Positions 11,455 to 22,974 of a DNA stretch of 64,000 bases are shown piece by piece. Position 1 is the first letter of the stretch; the number at the start of each line of letters is the position of its first letter. A program made the translations under genes and the position numbers. Below the pieces are notes generated by a model. It was not told where the DNA came from. It saw only the letters and a program-made list of their open reading frames with translations, and ran no database searches. Source of the DNA: Annulohypoxylon bovei var. microspora (taxonomy: Eukaryota > Ascomycota > Sordariomycetes > Xylariales > Hypoxylaceae); contig MU405244.1 in NCBI GenBank assembly GCA_022836615.1, positions 124,001-188,000 of the forward strand, in the 5' to 3' direction.

Positions 11455-12382
11455 TTAGATGTCGTCGATATCGACTTCCTTGCCGCCGGGGGCAGCTTCA
11501 CCGTCGCTTTCAGAGTCACGGTCCTCATCGAACTCGAAGCCACAGTCACCCTCGTCGTTAGGACCGTAGGTATCGGTCTCGTTGATCTTGGCGCTCTCGG
11601 GCAGCTCGCCGTAGGCCTTGAGGGAGCGAGCCTCGTCGGCCGAGTACTTCAGGATAACGTCGCCCTTCTCGTCCTGGTAGTCGCGGAGAGAGAGTAGGAT
11701 GATGTCGCCGTTGTTGATCCAGACCTTCTTGCGAAGTTTGCCGCGGATATGGGCTAGTCGTTTCGCGCCGTCGAAGCACTGCGCCTCGAGACGGCCGTTG
11801 CCCAGCATCTTGACTACTTGGGCGTACTCTGTTGCGGCGATATATTAGCTAATTGTTTTCTTTTTTTTCTTGTTTGCTCATCCTCGGTGTATATGATAGA
11901 AGAACACATGTTTGTATGAGGGTTTATTGCGGGAAAATGTGTTGGTGGCTATGCGACGTACCTTGTCCATCCTCCTTGAAGGTCAACTCGCGCTTCTCGT
12001 TGTCGTTCTCGTTCTTTCCACGACGACGATTCTTACCACCCTGTTTGACTTGGAGTTAGCTAACTATCGATATCGATGAGGAGCAATAGCGTAGCCAGGA
12101 AAGAGCGCGTAAATATTGAAACAGTGATCGGCTTGCGAAGTGGCCTGATGCGAAACTCTCGACTGATACTATGTGTAACAACCCCCCACAAAAGAAAGCT
12201 GACGACGCCTAGCCGGAGTTGATTTTTTTCTTTTGTTAAGGGATCTCCGTCTTTCTACATGACCGGATTTCACAAGCCGAACACACACATAAAGGTAGAG
12301 AGGGGAAAAAAATAGAAAGCGAGATTTGTGGCGGGGTTGACGCCGAAGTATTTGCACGTACTTTTCCCTTATTCTTAGGCAT
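11455..12382 (-). CDS. TIF11: Translation initiation factor eIF1A (157 aa)
   Basis: Three exons: 12362-12382 (MPKNKGK), 11962-12040 and 11455-11828, separated by introns of 321 and 133 bases. eIF1A binds the 40S A site, promotes scanning and helps recruit the initiator ternary complex. The protein matches the family closely: basic N-terminal tail (GGKNRRRGKNEND), OB-fold core (AQVVKMLGNGRLEAQCFDG, HIRGKLRKKVWI), then DYQDEKGDVILKYSADEAR and the acidic tail ending in DIDDI. Length equals the usual 140-160. The 321-base first intron is long for this locus, as often in fungal translation-factor genes. Confidence 0.96.
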
Positions 12383-13015
12383 AGTGGCGGTTGATTAGAT
12401 TGCTTCTAGTCGTCGTAGAATAGTAAAGTAGTTTGTTCGAGGCGACAATAGTAGTCGCAAAAGTGTTTGTGAGAAGTTGTTGTTTATTGATCGTTGTGAT
12501 TTATTTGAAGTAGGAAAGTTAGTGACGAGGGGCATTTAAATAAAACGAATCCGTCAGAAAGTGAGTAATAGCGGGGAGAGCGACAGCTTGTGGCTTAGCG
12601 CTGTGTTTCGGAGATAGCCTTACTGCTGCATGTACCCAGGTAGGTACCTAGGTAGCGTATAGCGGGGCAGTTCACTGTTTTAAGTGCTAATCTTAAAAAT
12701 TATATCGATTCCTATTGGCTATGTAGGACTGTCTTACACTAATAAGTATCTACTAAGATGAAGTACATGAATTCATATTAGAATAAAATGCCAACTAAAA
12801 GTATCTTTTCATGATCAATACTTTCTCTCACTGTTTAGTTCCAGGGCAAATTCTATCCTCACTTGAGCTCGAAAACGAAAAATTTCCCAAGGCTCAACGA
12901 TCAACAGCTCAGAGGACCCGTATATTCAAACTTCTTTCTTTCTTTTCCCGGTCTAATTAGAACTATGAGTTGTTTGATAACTCATCTGTTAGACGGGGGC
13001 CGGCCTAGGTAGATC
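12383..13015. promoter_or_regulatory. Divergent promoter region of eIF1A and the 270-aa protein
   Basis: About 630 bases upstream of both genes. It includes a cluster of AGGTAGGTACCTAGGTAG words near 12639-12656, an element repeated in many intergenic stretches of this window. No clear TATA box. Confidence 0.4.
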
Positions 13016-13828
13016 ATGACAAGCTTGTTCCTCGGCCGGACTCTGGGACCACGATTTGCGCCTCGTCTCCTTACCCTTCGACGATATTCAAGCACCAAAA
13101 ACCCGTTCGAAGATGTAGGCAGACAGTTGATCGAGTCGGGGAGTTTCGGTTCGGGGGGACAGGGTTCGGGCGATCATGTGAACTCGGTATCCAGAGAATA
13201 CGGGATTTCGTTACCGAACCAGCGAGTCCTCCGTCATATAACGATGAACCAGCTGAAAATCAACAATAATCCGGGCAAACTGAATGTGATGATAGCTCAG
13301 TGCCACTGCTTCGACACATCTTCGCTTAAGTACCTCGACAGATATGAGCACCCATTTGCGAAATCGGTCCTAAATATGTACATCAAAAAGAAGGAGGATC
13401 CTCTTTGGTATAAGGTGTTTGCTGCTCAAGCCGGGGCCTCACCTTTTCCATGCAGAGTTGCGGCTAAGAGAATTCGGCACGCGTTCCTCGACGCATTGGC
13501 ATTCTATGGATATCGCCCAAACGGCAGAAAAGACACGACAGAGGACTCAGATATTGCGGCTTTATACGGCACTGTGAAAATAAGTATCGCGGATCCGAAG
13601 GCTGCCTGCAATACCAAGTTCGCAGATATCTTTGAGCAGGCCAAGCTGATAGTGGCCGGGATTGAACCGATTCTCGCGGGAGACAAGTATGGCCGACATA
13701 TATTAGGCCCTCGACCGGAAGTGAGAAAACCACAGTCTAGGCAAACGTCGATGTCGAATAATAGTTGGGATATTAAGAAAAGAGACACGAGACCTCCTGG
13801 CACACGACCTTGGACTAATACCAGATGA
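13016..13828 (+). CDS. Probable mitochondrial hypothetical protein (270 aa)
   Basis: Single exon. The N-terminus (MTSLFLGRTLGPRFAPRLLT, then LRRYSS) is Arg-rich, free of acidic residues and ends in an RRYSS-type site, as in a mitochondrial presequence cut near residue 25. The rest is globular, with WYKVFAAQAGASPFPCRVAA and AFLDALAFYGYRPNG as recognisable blocks, and a basic disordered tail. I cannot name the family. Location in the matrix is inferred from the presequence only. Confidence 0.75.
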   Translation: MTSLFLGRTLGPRFAPRLLTLRRYSSTKNPFEDVGRQLIESGSFGSGGQGSGDHVNSVSREYGISLPNQRVLRHITMNQLKINNNPGKLNVMIAQCHCFDTSSLKYLDRYEHPFAKSVLNMYIKKKEDPLWYKVFAAQAGASPFPCRVAAKRIRHAFLDALAFYGYRPNGRKDTTEDSDIAALYGTVKISIADPKAACNTKFADIFEQAKLIVAGIEPILAGDKYGRHILGPRPEVRKPQSRQTSMSNNSWDIKKRDTRPPGTRPWTNTR

Positions 13829-14381
13829 TTCATGTACCTATTATGATGATATCAAACTTATAATACCCGTGTATAATGCGCGTACTATATATGAGGGTAT
13901 CGGTAGAGATAAAACTACCATATGAAAGTAAATATAAATGTACCTATCTATAGTTAACTATATGAATGTGATTTATGTATATTTATTCTGTGGAATTTGG
14001 AGTTATATGCGTACCTTAGTACTTAATCTAAGAGTGCAACACTCCAGGAAATCTCGATTGTTTTCTTTTAAGACGTAGTTTCCTTGGATTACGAAATACT
14101 ATGAGATCACCTGTTTTATGATTTAATATTCGTATTTATACCGAATCATTTCTATGAGGGGGATTGCGGGGTGTCGAAGTGTCGAGGCTTCCTTAGATAT
14201 GAGGTAGATGCGCAAATTCGATACGTAACACGTGGGATAATTTCCTGAGACGCGAAATCGAATCGCCGCCCCAAATTTATTAAACGATAGGTACAGATCT
14301 AACTTGCTACCAACTACAACCAACAACTTCTTCGCTCACTAGCATCTATTTCATTTTCGAATCACAGCGTCCTTAGTGACA
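13829..14381. other. Intergenic between the 270-aa gene and CHS5
   Basis: About 550 bases, AT-rich near 13850-14000, holding the 3' region of the preceding gene and the promoter of CHS5. No other feature seen. Confidence 0.5.
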
Positions 14382-15705
14382 ATGCTAGTCTCTCTCACCG
14401 TCGGCAAGGTCGATGCCGGCGTGACTGTTCTATTAACGCCCGATAAACGTTTGGTATGTCGTTATTCTCAGCTCCTATCTTCCATCTTCCATCTCCTCAT
14501 CCTCGAATGCTTGAAAGTTGTCGCAATCTATCGCACGAGAGCAGGAGGCTTTCTCTATACTTGATACTAGCCAATTAGCAAGTAATGGGTCTAATGTGAA
14601 AGTCTAGATCGAATTTCCCTCTATTCTCCTACCTCCCAATATCGTCTCGGGCTCCATAGTCGACATTACTGTCGCTCGCAACAACGAGTCTGAAGCCAAA
14701 GCAGACGCACGGTTCTCGGCCCTCCAAGACCAAATCTTTGCCTCTTTTGGCGCTTCGCAGCCTACTACGCCTATCCTCCGTTGCAGAAATGCTACTCAGA
14801 CCTCCGTAGTCCTTGAGTGGGACCCCATCGAACTTGCTACCGCCGACCTCATCTCCTTATCCCTCTACCGTAATGGTCAGAAGGCCGGCAACATCCCTCG
14901 GCCTCTGCACATGCACAGCACCAAGATTAGTGGTCTTGCCGTTGATACCGAGTATTCCTTCCATCTCGTCCTGCGCACTACCGCCGGCACATGCGCTAGT
15001 AAACAGGTTGTCGTTCGTACCCATAAGATGACCGACCTGAGTGGTGTCACTATTACCACGGGCATCCTTCCTCCCTCCACACGCGAGGAACTCGCTAAGG
15101 CTGTCGAGCGCATCGGCGCTAAGATCGTCGATGGTGTACGCATCGATACCACGCACTTCGTCACTACTGAAGGCCGTGGTGTACCCTGGGAGAAGGCAGT
15201 CGAGATGAATATCCCTGTCGTGCGACCCGAGTGGGTCGAAGCTTGTGAGAAGAATGGTCGTATCCTAGGCGTCACTAAATTCTATTTGGATGCACCAAGA
15301 GCCAATATCTCCGGTGGTGAGGAGGCGCAGAGGACGGTATCGCCATCTACGTCGGTACAGCAAAACCAGAAGGACCTCCCACAAACTCCAAGCCAGGCTA
15401 CGGAGAGTAAGGAAGCGGAGACGAAGAAGGAAGAGGACAAGGAGGAGGAAAGTAGCGAGGATGACGACGATGACGACGACGAAGAAGATGATGTAGGAGA
15501 TGAAGAGAAGGCAAAGGCTACAGACGAACAGAAAGTAAGGCTTGAGGATAAGGATACCCAAAAAGTCGCTCTGCGACCTGGCGGTCAACCATCATCACCC
15601 TACAAGGAGACAGCCGAGGAAGCGGGCGAGGAAGATAATTCAGAGGATAAGGGACCCGAACCTTCTCCCGGTGATGGAGCGTCTTTCCAAGATGTAGCAC
15701 TATAG
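14382..15705 (+). CDS. CHS5: Exomer scaffold Chs5-like protein (389 aa)
   Basis: Two exons, 14382-14453 and 14608-15705, joined in phase 0 by a 154-base GTATGT...CTAG intron. Chs5 is the scaffold of the exomer coat, which with Arf1 exports cargo such as chitin synthase III from the trans-Golgi. The N-terminus (MLVSLTVGKVDAGVTVLLTP) is the Chs5 dimerisation segment. A fibronectin type III domain follows at about 75-165 and a BRCT domain at about 170-255 (GVTITTGILPPSTREELAKA, VRPEWVEACEKNGRIL). The last 130 residues are acidic and low-complexity (EEESSEDDDDDDDEEDD). Length is similar to filamentous-fungal homologues and shorter than the yeast protein. The ATG at 14382 was chosen over the upstream in-frame GTG. 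Confidence 0.92.
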
Positions 15706-16216
15706 ACACGGTCTACGACTCGAAGTACCCATTAGCATGGAGTTTTCAGAAGTTTCCAAAATACCCGGCCAGGTAATAAAAGTGCCAGTTGTCTCGAACT
15801 ATTAATATACCTGTGTACAGTAGGGATGCGGGAGTATGTCACTTTGACGTCTTGCAGTCACGTTTCTTCGTATAGCTCTAGTAATTCATGGAAGGGTTGA
15901 AAAGGCATTTTACTCTAACTAAATGCAACCCACTAGGAGAAATAAGGCTTTTTTTCTTCGGGATTTACGTGGTATGACATGCGGACATGGTTCTTTGTTT
16001 AGAGACGTAAACATGAGGATAGTTACATAGCGAACTTCTGGATATATGTCTCCTATTTTCGATCTCATGGCTAATCTTCCCAGATTTCGTTCGAATCCCA
16101 GGGGCTAGTGGTCTTAAGCTCGCATTTTTAAACCAAGCCTCTTCCAACCTCGACGCCCTTCCCGCTCCCCAGAACCGAGCCAGAACCACAGCCCACACCA
16201 ACCAACGGCCTAAAAG
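15706..16216. other. Convergent 3' region between CHS5 and the dehydrogenase
   Basis: About 510 bases. A B-box-like GTTCGAATCC at 16088-16097 does not sit in a tRNA fold. Nothing else recognised. Confidence 0.5.
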
Positions 16217-17068
16217 TCAAGGCAACACTTCCTCCCCCTTCCAATCCCAGCACCGGCCCCTATGCTCCGCCACCCGCCTCGTCCGGACCACCTCCACCAT
16301 CCTCTCCGCCGCGTACTCGGGCGTGAAGAGCTTCTCCGGACGCACCCGCTCCCAGTACTCCCGGCTCAGATCCGTGCGCACGGTGCCCGGGTGGTACGCG
16401 ACGGCCAGGGCCTTGCCCCCGCTCCGCTGCCGCAGGTACAGGTCGTAGGTCCGCGCCAGGCTCGTCACGCCCGCCTTCGACGCCCGGTACGTGTACCATC
16501 CCCCGAGCCGGTTGTCGGACGTCGAGCCTACGCGTGCGGAGGCTAAGAGGAACGTCGCGTGGGGTGGTCGTGCTTCTTCCTCGTTAGCAGAAGTGAATAG
16601 TGGCTCGGCTGAAATATCAACGCCCTTCCCCGGCAGGAACTCGCCGAACCACTTCATCAGCATCAAAGGGCCTAGCACGTTGACCTGCAGCGTGTGCAGC
16701 GCGGCACCGTAGTCCACGTCGCCCGGGCGCTTCTCCGCGCGCAGCACGCCCGGCAGCGCGAAGGCGAGGCGCAGGTGGTGCGTCGCCGGCGGAAAGAGGC
16801 GCGCTGCGTCCGCGGACGCGGAGGTGAGGCTGGGCTCGTGGGTTACGTCGACTTCTGCTAGGTGCAGACGTTTCGATAGCGCGTCTTTGGAAAAGGCGGG
16901 TGGTGAGGGCGAGGAGAAGAGCGAGTCTAGGATGGAGGCCCGCACGCCGGGCAGGTCGGACCGCGCTGTGGCGAGGATCGGGGCCGTGGTCGTTCGGAGC
17001 AGGTGCCGTGTTAGGGCGTGCCCGATCCCGCGGCTGGCGGGCGAGACGAGGATCCAGGGCTTGGACAT
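16217..17068 (-). CDS. Short-chain dehydrogenase/reductase (283 aa)
   Basis: Single exon. Rossmann-fold SDR: the N-terminal cofactor motif is SPASRGIG (residues 9-16), a variant of TGxxxGIG. The active site has Ser182 and Tyr194-xxx-Lys198 in TYRASKAGVTSLARTYDLYL. A LAFALPGVL segment replaces the usual NNAG. The C-terminus (HPGTVRTDLSREY) resembles cytosolic SDRs of the C-factor type. It probably uses NADP(H) on a small carbonyl substrate; the substrate cannot be read. GC content and use of GCG/CCC codons are higher than in neighbouring genes. Confidence 0.9.
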   Translation of the reverse strand: MSKPWILVSPASRGIGHALTRHLLRTTTAPILATARSDLPGVRASILDSLFSSPSPPAFSKDALSKRLHLAEVDVTHEPSLTSASADAARLFPPATHHLRLAFALPGVLRAEKRPGDVDYGAALHTLQVNVLGPLMLMKWFGEFLPGKGVDISAEPLFTSANEEEARPPHATFLLASARVGSTSDNRLGGWYTYRASKAGVTSLARTYDLYLRQRSGGKALAVAYHPGTVRTDLSREYWERVRPEKLFTPEYAAERMVEVVRTRRVAEHRGRCWDWKGEEVLP

Positions 17069-19357
17069 TTGGACTCTGGATGCTGGGCTGCTCTCTTCTG
17101 TTTCTTTATGAAATCACTCCACGCCCATTTTGTGGCCTTTAGGTGATTCTGCCCTTACTACGGGAGCTTGAAACGTAGAAAAAGCTGCGAAAATAATGCT
17201 TGTTAAGTTAAGCCCATTGTTGATGATTCATCACTGTCGATCTATATGCAGCTTTGAGAACGCCGCTATCAACTAAAGCTCTGGATTTCCATGTTGTCGG
17301 AAGAAGAGGCTCTAAAATAGGTACCTTTAGATGCGTACTATAAAAGAAGAGCATACCTGAGTAGGTGATGGGTCAAATCTTCTACCCCAAATTAGATATC
17401 AGTTAGAGCTGAGTAGCTGCATTCAAGTTTCTTCGTGCCTAAATGTACGGGGCTACCAGAAGACTGAGGACGACAATCTAATTACAACGATCGATGTATA
17501 CTCAGACAAGTGTCCAGCAATCAATACGGTAACGTCGTAGCTATAGATCCCGAAATAGACCTAGTTCTTAGTGAAGTAGGAGAATGAGAGTCAAGATTCT
17601 AATATTTGACTTTTATGATTCGTGATTGGTTAGGAAATGTCAAGTTCGGGGCCACTGTATCGAATGGACAATATGGAATTGTTAGTCGTACCATACCAAA
17701 ACACTTCTTCGGCTCCCCTTCACCTTTGATATTCAAGGCGTCGACCCAACCTCGTTGTGGGTGGTAGCTAGCTAAAATGAATATGAAAACAGCACATGAG
17801 ACATAATCTTTTATATTCGTGACCCCTCATGCTCATGCGAAATTTGAATCGCCGAGAAATGAGGAAAGATCAGCGTTGCTCCAACATGATCTTTGAGAAC
17901 CTCTAAGACGGAGCTCCGTCTAGCATTGAGTAGAGTCATCAGTGCAGGGAAGATACTCAACTATCTTCTAAGCTGATTTGATACGTTCGGCCGAGGCATT
18001 TCGTAGGTTGGGTTCATTTCGCCATGATTTTGGTAAAAGCATCTCGCTCGGCTATTTTCATGTACGATTCGTTAACGAAGTCACATCTCCAAGCCTCCGG
18101 GAGCACGGTAGGTAGCCCATCATCATCCCCGGTGATCCGCTGTCACGGTAATGTATCTTCAATCTTCATGTATGGAAGGAGGCGTACTAGACATGACCTG
18201 GTCCTTGGCTCTAGACTTGAGATATTCAATATTGTAAAAGAGTTGACCTGTCATTTGGGGGCGTCGACAATGAAGAAATCATAGGTTCGGGTTAACGAAT
18301 ACGAACGTTTTAGAAGGTTAAATTGTATGCAGGCAGAAGCAAATATGTACTAAGGAAATGATACGAGAAATAGGGGGGGGTTAGTAATTGTATTAGTTGA
18401 AGGTTCGGTTTCCATTTATTTCTATCCCTGCGAGAATCTCGGAGCTTTGAATTTAACTTTAACATCAATGTCTCACAACTCGACCGTGACAATGACTCGT
18501 AATCAAACACTTTCTGTTACTCCGCTCTTATTTTCTTGGAAGAGCCTCCAGATCTCGAAATATTTCGTTGTCCAGGTACCTAGATATCTAGGTCGACCAT
18601 TTTCTATATCGATCGTCCGTCCCTAACCCCTCTCCATCCAATGTTAACGAGAAAAGCAAGTTGACTGCACGATAGACTTCTCTACCTATCTATGTATTTG
18701 TCTAGCACATCTTGTTTTCGTGTCTCTTGGACATGTTTCAACGACGTCTTCGAGCCACTTAGACGGGCGAGCACACTTCGTTACATGTCATAAGTTGTTC
18801 GTTCCAAGCCATGTCAAAGCTGCTAGTGCTATGACTCGAGACAACCCACGGTTCCAACTGGTAGTTGAGTTCCTGGATGGTGGTGAACTGGTTTGTCCAG
18901 CCTATCCTTGGCAGGCTAGTCAGTGTTCACTTGATTATGCCGATCATAGGTTGCTAGTCGAAGTTTGACAATTGTCTACCATACCTAACTCAGATGAACA
19001 ATGATATTTGACTTTCTCGGCTAGTTGCCGACCTCCTCGACCGTTTCTCTTTACCTCGTCATTTTATTGGGCCTTTTCTCCTCTTCGTCATGCTACCATT
19101 TTTAGCCACTCTCGTCTATTCCTCAATAGATCTCTATTGTTCCCCCCAAAAGGCCGTAAGGGATTCATAACACATAAGAGATATTCGACATGTTATGGTA
19201 TCTGTCTCCTTGGTGAGAGATCTTTATTAATAATACTCGGGGGCTCCTCATATTTTTGACGCTAGGAATATCCACAGGTGTAAAAATATCTGACTCCCGA
19301 AGTTCTGGGTCATGTCACGAAGGATCAGGGCTGGAGGTGATGAAGTAACAGTGGCGT
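17069..19357. other. Intergenic, no gene recognised
   Basis: About 2.3 kb. Open frames at 18024-18284 and 18720-18968 have no family signal. An AGGTACCTAGATATCTAGGT palindromic word lies at 18574-18593. The right end serves as promoter and leader of the next gene. Confidence 0.5.
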
Positions 19358-22057
19358 ATGTTGCCTCCATTCCGGACATGGAATATATTTGAAGAAAAAA
19401 ATAGACTTTCTCCCCTTCTGTCGTCTCCGCCTAGATATTTTTTAATTATGGAGAGCATCTTCCTGAGCTCGGTCAGCCTGGGTATCCTAGTGGAAAAGGA
19501 AATTGTGGTACGCATAGAAGAAAAGACCAATGGAGACTCAGCACCCTCTCATCCATCATCTGTCGTATCTGTCATTCGATCTGTCTCTAACTTGACGAGG
19601 GAAACGAGAACGTCTAAGCTGCGTGAGACTACCTCGTCTCTGCCATCTGGCAAGATGTTTGCTCGTCCTAACGACAGCGAGGATTGTCGAAGAGACCTCG
19701 TAGACTTCTTCCACGGGCCTCCGCCGAGGGGAAATCGCATGTCGATACCTGACAATGCGAGTATCTCTTCGGCTGACGGTAAATGGGGTGTCTTTAAAGT
19801 CTTTCGCAAAAGGCGGAAGCGCAGAAAACGTCAACCATCACTTATCAAGCTTCCAGACTCGGCCGTTTCTGCCAGAAGCATAGACGGTCACCGGTATATT
19901 GCTATCTCGATTCCGACCACCTATTCAAATACCGGTCTCGTACCTATACAATATCCGATAGTTGAGTCAGCAGAACTGGAAAACCGAGCGATTAATTCAA
20001 CACGTAACCCGACACCTGATCCTCGCAGGAATACACTTAAGACCGTCACCGAGGACCACGAATCGGTATCCTCCGTATCTCTCGCAACAAGGTCAGCACT
20101 ACACCAGGAGGCAATCACCGAATTAGCACCTCCTCCTAGAAAAGTTTCCTTGCTCTCGACGGTGCCTTCGCAGGCTTCCCAGGAAGAGATAACCCCTAGG
20201 AAAGGGAGTAAGCCAGAGAATGGCCCAGCCCGTCAAGCACTGATGAGCCCTTTAATATCTAATCGGACATCGTACGTTACTGACTGGGAATCTAAGTCCT
20301 CTAAATGGGATCGGGCGCCGCAGACTGAGCAACAGGAGAAAGGGTCAGAACCTAGGGGCCTCGAAACTGACAAGGTCCCTCGGGTAATCGAGATCGCGCC
20401 AAAGAAACTTAAGAAACCAATTCAGATCAGCCGCGAGTCGTCTACTAATGAAAATTATGTAGCACTGAAGAGCGACCCGAGAAGCCCTAGTAAATCTGCT
20501 GGACCTCCGCGCTTTCTCTTAGCAAACTCATTGAATGCGCCGCCATTACCGGTCCGAACTTCGAGCAGAAGGGCTACACTGACCTTTACTGGGCATAACG
20601 AGATGGGTAATAGTACGAGCCGGCGGCCGATGTTATTAGCTGCCAATTCTGATGTTGACGATGGAAACGGGCGTGTAACGGGCCCCTGCGGTTCATTTAC
20701 CGAGAGTCTGAAGACGACGGAATCTTCACCCCGACTATTGAAGGCGCAGACTGCTACGGCGTACCAATCTGTCCCAATTGTCGTGCAGCCGCCTTCTCAC
20801 CCGGAATCCGAGTCTCCTCTGAATCTTAATTTTCCCACGCCACCATCAAATGCTTCAATTAAGGCCAATAGTTCGGATCAAGTACACCTTTTGATGCCCC
20901 CCGTTGCAACTAAGGGAATTTCGAGCCGCAAAGATCGGGTGCGGGAACGGAAGCTGAAAGATATAGAGAAGTTAAAGGCTCAGCTGCGTCAGGCTCAGTC
21001 ACCGGCGTCGGGTGTACCGGCTGAGAACGACTGGCCAGAGTCCCCAGTACTTGGCCGATTTAGTCAAAATGTATCGAGACCATATTTGACAGCTAAAATG
21101 TCAGAAATAGGCCCTATTCGGCCCGGTCTGCATTTGAAATCCCCCTACTTATCACCTGAGGCCGTCCTCAAGAAACGTCGAGGAAGAAGTTCGAGCGTCC
21201 CAGCCATGACAAGTTCATCGTCAACATCCCCACTAGAATCACCAATGCCCTGGGAAGGCACCAAAGCGTATTATCGCCGAAGAGAACGACAAGCAGAGAA
21301 AGAAGAGAACGAAGCTAGGGCGAGGAGAGAACAGTATGCCGCTCAAGCGCTGGTAGAAGAAGAAGAGCTCCAGGACAAAATCACACGGCAGAAGCTCCTA
21401 CGGCGGTACGAGAAGTTAAAAGAAAGTCGTACCAATGATATGGAGAAACGCCTGCACCGACTAGAGCGAAATGGCGAGGTTCTAATGCAGTCCATGGCAT
21501 CCCTGATGGACACCCTTAATAGGCTATTGCAGGATCAGCATCGAAATCCCTTAGAGCGAAGTGCTACCGTTCGTCCTACAACTGCTTCTGCCCCGCGAGC
21601 GCGCAGACAACATCGCGAAACTGCCCTAGGACGCTCTCAGTCGCTGAGATCGCTGAGATCCGTACGCAGCTATGATAATCTACGCGAAACCCTGCGCACA
21701 GGGCCTTCCCAGGGAAAAGCCCGTCTTCACAAACACAGTCCACCAAGCCTGCGGCCAGCCAAATGGGAAAAGGGGACCCAAGGAGCAAGAGAAGAAAGCG
21801 ATGCTAGGGACACACGTGTCAGCAAGTCTGCACTAGAAGCGTTACAGCAACACCTACGGTCGCAATCTCACCAAAGCCCTCAAGGCCCCGGCATCTCAGG
21901 CCACTCTAGCGCTAGCAGTAATAACCATAGCGTCGAGGTGGACAGTCTGGAGGTCATAGAACCGCTTATGCGCGAGCTGCAGGAGGCGGCGCGACAGCCC
22001 GAGGGAGAGGAGAGGAAGACGCCTTTTACGGAGAGCGAGGTGTTTAATCTCTTCTGA
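19358..22057 (+). CDS. Large disordered protein with C-terminal coiled coil, function unknown
   Basis: Open from 19358 to TGA at 22055-22057 (899 aa if started at 19358). The true start may be the Met at 19448 or at 19655, where a more conserved-looking block begins (MFARPNDSEDCRRDLVDFFH). Near residues 145-185 is a basic patch (FRKRRKRRKRQPSLIKLPDS). The middle is Ser/Pro-rich and disordered. Residues about 628-725 form a strongly charged helix with heptad character (YYRRRERQAEKEENEARARR, LLRRYEKLKE) suited to a coiled coil. I recognise it only as the kind of conserved hypothetical protein found in filamentous ascomycetes. Confidence 0.75.
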   Translation: MLPPFRTWNIFEEKNRLSPLLSSPPRYFLIMESIFLSSVSLGILVEKEIVVRIEEKTNGDSAPSHPSSVVSVIRSVSNLTRETRTSKLRETTSSLPSGKMFARPNDSEDCRRDLVDFFHGPPPRGNRMSIPDNASISSADGKWGVFKVFRKRRKRRKRQPSLIKLPDSAVSARSIDGHRYIAISIPTTYSNTGLVPIQYPIVESAELENRAINSTRNPTPDPRRNTLKTVTEDHESVSSVSLATRSALHQEAITELAPPPRKVSLLSTVPSQASQEEITPRKGSKPENGPARQALMSPLISNRTSYVTDWESKSSKWDRAPQTEQQEKGSEPRGLETDKVPRVIEIAPKKLKKPIQISRESSTNENYVALKSDPRSPSKSAGPPRFLLANSLNAPPLPVRTSSRRATLTFTGHNEMGNSTSRRPMLLAANSDVDDGNGRVTGPCGSFTESLKTTESSPRLLKAQTATAYQSVPIVVQPPSHPESESPLNLNFPTPPSNASIKANSSDQVHLLMPPVATKGISSRKDRVRERKLKDIEKLKAQLRQAQSPASGVPAENDWPESPVLGRFSQNVSRPYLTAKMSEIGPIRPGLHLKSPYLSPEAVLKKRRGRSSSVPAMTSSSSTSPLESPMPWEGTKAYYRRRERQAEKEENEARARREQYAAQALVEEEELQDKITRQKLLRRYEKLKESRTNDMEKRLHRLERNGEVLMQSMASLMDTLNRLLQDQHRNPLERSATVRPTTASAPRARRQHRETALGRSQSLRSLRSVRSYDNLRETLRTGPSQGKARLHKHSPPSLRPAKWEKGTQGAREESDARDTRVSKSALEALQQHLRSQSHQSPQGPGISGHSSASSNNHSVEVDSLEVIEPLMRELQEAARQPEGEERKTPFTESEVFNLF

Positions 22058-22486
22058 TTTGATTTTGTGGTCGGTTTGATATCCTCCTTTTCGAGTTCGT
22101 TATTTTGTCGATGTCGCTACTTAGAGCCATGAGAAGGCATACCACTATTGAAATTAGTTAGCTGGTTAGATAGCTAGTTGAAACTACGGTCATTAATTAT
22201 TTACTTATATACTTGTAATTTATTTACGCCTCGCGGTGTTTCCGAAATCGAATAGAGGGTCCTTGTCATTGTCGTTCAATGTGTGTGATTAGATCAGCAA
22301 TCAATCGGTATTGACTGTAGATGTATTAGCTTTAAGCTAAGCCTTGGGCCTAATAGTGATCTCTTTGCTAAGATTTAGTGGTTAATTGCGCTATAACCTA
22401 GGGCATTCAGCCACTAAGGCAAACCTTTTCACAGCCCTGGCGCCCTGAGTACGCAAAGTCTTGTTTGACTTCTAGGGCTATCGTTA

Positions 22487-22522
22487 GATGTGCGAAATCT
22501 TTGGCCCCAAACTTCGCACATC
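22487..22522. repeat. 10-bp perfect inverted repeat with 16-base loop
   Basis: Arms at 22487-22496 and 22513-22522 are exact reverse complements. It could form a hairpin about 430 bases downstream of the coiled-coil gene. A 3' end or processing role is only a guess. Confidence 0.6.
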
Positions 22523-22933
22523 GACATTATGGAGATTGCTTAAGTATACCTAGGCTTTACATTGGGGGGGAAAAGGTGACGAAGGGAACGTCGGTGTCAT
22601 GTTACGTATACCTGTTTCGTCTCTTGCAGCATTTAATTACATAGCTTGAGCACGGGACTACCCGAGAAACACCGAAATGTTTGTAAGTCGAGATTATTTC
22701 AATCGGCCGGGGAATTGGGTTGCGGCGCGGTGGAAGCGAGGTACCTATGGCTTATCAATTGGAGGTACAGATGGGGGTTGTGTTACCGCATGGCAGTTTC
22801 AAGCTTGAAAAAAAGGGAACGGGTTTGCTGAACCCTGAGTGCGACATGGAAGTGTAGTCTTACAGAGGGCAGACGATGATAGTGGGTATATACACCGATT
22901 ATTCTCTCCGATCGGCCTTGACTTATAGGCTGA

Positions 22934-22974
22934 AGGTAGGTAGTAGGTGGGTAGGTGGGTAGGTGGGTAGGTGG
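22934..22974. repeat. AGGT/GGGT microsatellite tract
   Basis: Tandem GGTAGGTGGGTAGGTG units with an 8-base period and small variations. It is the longest pure run of the AGGT family in this window. Confidence 0.75.

Noticed and set aside
16088..16097. tRNA-like B box (GTTCGAATCC)
   Set aside because: Flanking bases do not form T, anticodon or acceptor stems.
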